NCBI GenBank assembly: GCA_019359675.1
Contig: JAHHGX010000079.1
Location: forward strand, 1 to 64,000
Direction of reading: 5' to 3'
Origin: Calothrix sp. FI2-JRJ7
GTDB taxonomy: Bacteria; Cyanobacteriota; Cyanobacteriia; Cyanobacteriales; Nostocaceae
DNA: 64,000 bases
This document shows positions 62,166 through 64,000 of this stretch, in pieces (positions within the stretch are counted from its first letter, which is position 1; the number at the start of each line of letters is the position of its first letter). The translations under genes were made by a program, and so were the position numbers. The notes under the pieces are model-generated. The model was not told where the DNA came from. It worked only from the letters and a program-made list of their open reading frames with translations, and ran no database searches.

Positions 62166-64000
62166 TTATTTAGCTCCATTTGGACGCTGAATAATTGTCT
62201 CCATGACTCGGCGCCGATTTGTTGGGTCAATAGCAACTAATCTGATGTATTCATTGTTAAGTTCGCTCAAACACGACTCAATAGCGGAAATAACGTCAGA
62301 CTCGGCACCAATCTCTCCAACTGCAAAACTTTGCCATGAACCCATTCTAAAACGTCGCTCGTCAACGTGTTCAATACCTATTTTGTGACCTTGAGACAAG
62401 ATTTGGCGAACTAGTTCTTGAGTTTCTAAGGTGAGATGAGTGCCAGGTGCTAGCTGTGCATTCTCTGTGTATTCCTTGTAGTATCCGCCGTTATTTACTA
62501 CGGGTGTTATGGCTTGGTTTATAGATGATGGTGAAGAAGGTGAATGAAATGGTGTGCCAACTGGCAGTTTAGGCGCCGACTTACTTAACATTCCAACACC
62601 AGCTACAACTGGCGCCATAATCGGTGCGTGATGAGTTGGTTCCTCAACTACCTCTACAACATGTTGTTTGTATGGTGTGCCAAGAGGCGTTGCAGCAGGC
62701 GCCTTAAATGGTGTACCAGCTGGCAAAGGCGCCGACTTAGCTAGCATTCCAACACCAGCTACAACTGGCGCCATAATCGGCGCGTGATGAGTTGGTTCCT
62801 CAACTACCTCTACAACATGTTGTGTGTATGGTGTTCCAAGAGGCGTTGCAGCAGGTTGTCTGTATGGTGTGCCAGATGGTAGTTTAGGCGCCGAATTAGC
62901 TAGCATTCCAACACCAGCTACAACTGGTGCCATAATCGGCGCGTGATGAGTTGGTTCCTCAACTACCTCTACAACATGTTGTGTGTATGGTGTTCCAAGA
63001 GGCGTTGCAGCAGGTTGTCTGTATGGTGTGCCAGATGGTAGTTTAGGCGCCGAATTAGCTAGCATTCCAACACCAGCTACAACTGGTGCCATAATCGGCG
63101 CCGACCTATCTGGTGCTACAGTTGGTGTTTTAACTGTTGTTGTTACAACTTCTGTAACAGCCACATCATTACTGTAAATTGGCGCTGGTAATGCTTCTAC
63201 CCTAGATACAGCTTTACGCGAAAACAATCCACGATTATATTCTTCTACTAATTTAGAATTTTGTACGCGCTGTTGTTCTCCGACCATCAGATTACCCATT
63301 TCAATCAGGTACGGTAATTTAAAGTTGGGTTTTTTAAATTGTGGCGGACCTTCAACACTGTTAACTACCCGCTGCGATACCTTCTCTATACCAATTTCAT
63401 GAATAAAGTGGCGGATTTGTTCGTCGTAGATGCGAGAACGTAACGCGCTGAAAAAGTCAACAGACTGATTAATAAAGGTATCAACAAACTGTTCAATTTC
63501 ACGACGCGATAATCCATCAGGCTCATAAATTCCCCCGACAATGCCAACTTTGTCATCACGGTCAGGTTCCCAATAGAACTTCTCCATGCGTCCATCGCGT
63601 ACTAAAGGCGCATACAGCGTAGAGAAATCATTACCCGTAACAATAATTGGTATTCTAGGTAATGGCGTTGAGTCGTAACTACCCGGAAGTTGTACATCTG
63701 TTGGATTATCCGCAATATTCATTAATGTCGCGTTTACCAACTGCGTATTAACCGTGTACTGCGTCCCTTCATCGAAACGTCCGGCGCCTGCATCCAAATC
63801 ATTAATCATTAGTACGCACATCTTACCGCGTACTTTAGTTAACTCAGCAGTTTCTCGATAACGTAACCGAATCAAACGCGCAGGGTCGCCAGCATCAGGA
63901 CTTTCTAACTCACCCCCAGATATCAGGGTGAATTCAATACCCATTCTCTCAAAAACTAATTCGCATTGGAACGATTTTCCTTCACCCTTACGTCCGTGAA
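62166..64000 (-). CDS. rca: Rubisco activase with RbcS-like tail (partial, start outside window)
   Basis: The gene is open to the right edge: upstream of an internal Met at 63944 the frame continues GRKGEGKSFQCELVFERMG with the Walker A motif, so the start lies beyond 64000. AAA text follows: LISGGELESPDAGDPARLIR, MINDLDAGAGRFDEGTQY (Walker B region), IIVTGNDFSTLYAPLVRDGR. After about 250 residues comes a linker of four repeats of 52-53 residues (62545-63110). The end, from LAPGTHLTLETQELVRQILS to the stop, is a RbcS-like (SSUL) domain with GIEHVDERRFRMGSWQ. It removes inhibitory sugar phosphates from Rubisco in the carboxysome. Confidence 0.93.
   Translation of the reverse strand, partial: HGRKGEGKSFQCELVFERMGIEFTLISGGELESPDAGDPARLIRLRYRETAELTKVRGKMCVLMINDLDAGAGRFDEGTQYTVNTQLVNATLMNIADNPTDVQLPGSYDSTPLPRIPIIVTGNDFSTLYAPLVRDGRMEKFYWEPDRDDKVGIVGGIYEPDGLSRREIEQFVDTFINQSVDFFSALRSRIYDEQIRHFIHEIGIEKVSQRVVNSVEGPPQFKKPNFKLPYLIEMGNLMVGEQQRVQNSKLVEEYNRGLFSRKAVSRVEALPAPIYSNDVAVTEVVTTTVKTPTVAPDRSAPIMAPVVAGVGMLANSAPKLPSGTPYRQPAATPLGTPYTQHVVEVVEEPTHHAPIMAPVVAGVGMLANSAPKLPSGTPYRQPAATPLGTPYTQHVVEVVEEPTHHAPIMAPVVAGVGMLAKSAPLPAGTPFKAPAATPLGTPYKQHVVEVVEEPTHHAPIMAPVVAGVGMLSKSAPKLPVGTPFHSPSSPSSINQAITPVVNNGGYYKEYTENAQLAPGTHLTLETQELVRQILSQGHKIGIEHVDERRFRMGSWQSFAVGEIGAESDVISAIESCLSELNNEYIRLVAIDPTNRRRVMETIIQRPNGAK
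62545..63110 (-). repeat. Four-unit in-frame repeat inside the Rubisco activase gene
   Basis: Each unit of 156-159 bases encodes APIMAPVVAGVGML, a Ser/Pro segment, SGTPYRQPAATPLGTPYTQ and HVVEVVEEPTHH. Units one and two are almost identical; units three and four differ at some residues (LAKSAPLPAG, LSKSAPKLPVG). The last unit lacks the HVVEVVEEP end. Confidence 0.92.

Noticed and set aside
1-64000. tRNA, rRNA, tmRNA or riboswitch genes
   Set aside because: I saw no segment with convincing cloverleaf arms or conserved rRNA blocks. A covariance-model scan would be decisive.

Overview
The window is chromosomal DNA from a filamentous, probably Nostocales-type, cyanobacterium with low GC content. 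The evidence is its gene content: a carboxysome shell protein (BMC), a Rubisco activase with a RbcS-like tail, a Ycf46-type AAA protein, a split-alpha PntAA/PntAB/PntB transhydrogenase, a carotenoid oxygenase, a XisH-like fragment, and the dispersed palindromes typical of Nostoc/Calothrix-like genomes. The window shows roughly one hundred copies of the hexamer palindrome GGCGCC and no GCGATCGC (HIP1) that I could find. The genus assignment is inference.

Layout. (1) 0.2-10.6 kb is a surface-polysaccharide region: a truncated IS630-type transposase, GT2 glycosyltransferases, the ATPase of a polysaccharide ABC exporter (Wzt-like) beside the wreck of its permease gene (Wzm-like), methyltransferases, a GT2-methyltransferase fusion, a polysaccharide deacetylase and a sugar-nucleotide epimerase. 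Duplication and decay are heavy and GGCGCC is sparse, which fits acquired or fast-evolving DNA. (2) 10.7-26.3 kb is mixed: a XisH remnant, carotenoid oxygenase and VOC protein, DUF4291, a broken serine hydrolase, class I aldolase, GH13 amylase, a WD40 protein, and a response regulator/histidine kinase flanked by two broken kinases. (3) 26.7-33 kb holds housekeeping genes: a Ycf46-like ATPase, a YceD/DUF177 protein, and the minus-strand operon rpmH-rnpA-PH domain-yidC-jag, then a DUF2808 secreted protein. (4) 33.9-36.9 kb is the transhydrogenase operon. (5) 37-47.7 kb carries a PEP-CTERM phosphodiesterase-like protein, an aminotransferase, a CcmK-type shell protein, a very unusual transmembrane protein (CHAT protease, membrane span, TPR, periplasmic ligand-binding domain), a DUF697 GTPase, a reductase, a hydrolase, a YjbQ protein and a fasciclin protein.

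(6) 47.97-58.7 kb is the most novel part: a plus-strand island of five leucine-rich-repeat-variant (LRV) genes (one broken) and one relic, a decayed PIN-nuclease gene with its partner, and between them an intact MoxR-type AAA ATPase plus a DUF2201 protein (HExxH motif and VWA-like MIDAS). All LRV proteins share an extra, non-repeat module centred on a LENPxF motif. I propose that this is a MoxR/VWA-type NTP-dependent system with a diversifying set of LRV recognition subunits. (7) 58.8-64 kb holds queF, small conserved proteins, a phasin-like protein, a YciI protein, a 2'-5' RNA ligase-like protein, two paralogous small membrane proteins (one broken by a palindromic element) and a Rubisco activase that runs off the right edge and has an unusual four-unit repeated linker.

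Several families of palindromic repeats (AGAAACCGGGTTTCT pairs, GGGTGCGTGACGC elements, GTAGGTTGGGT elements, heptamer tandem repeats) sit between genes; two genes end exactly in the first bases of such an element. I found no rRNA, no tRNA that I could support, and no CRISPR array.
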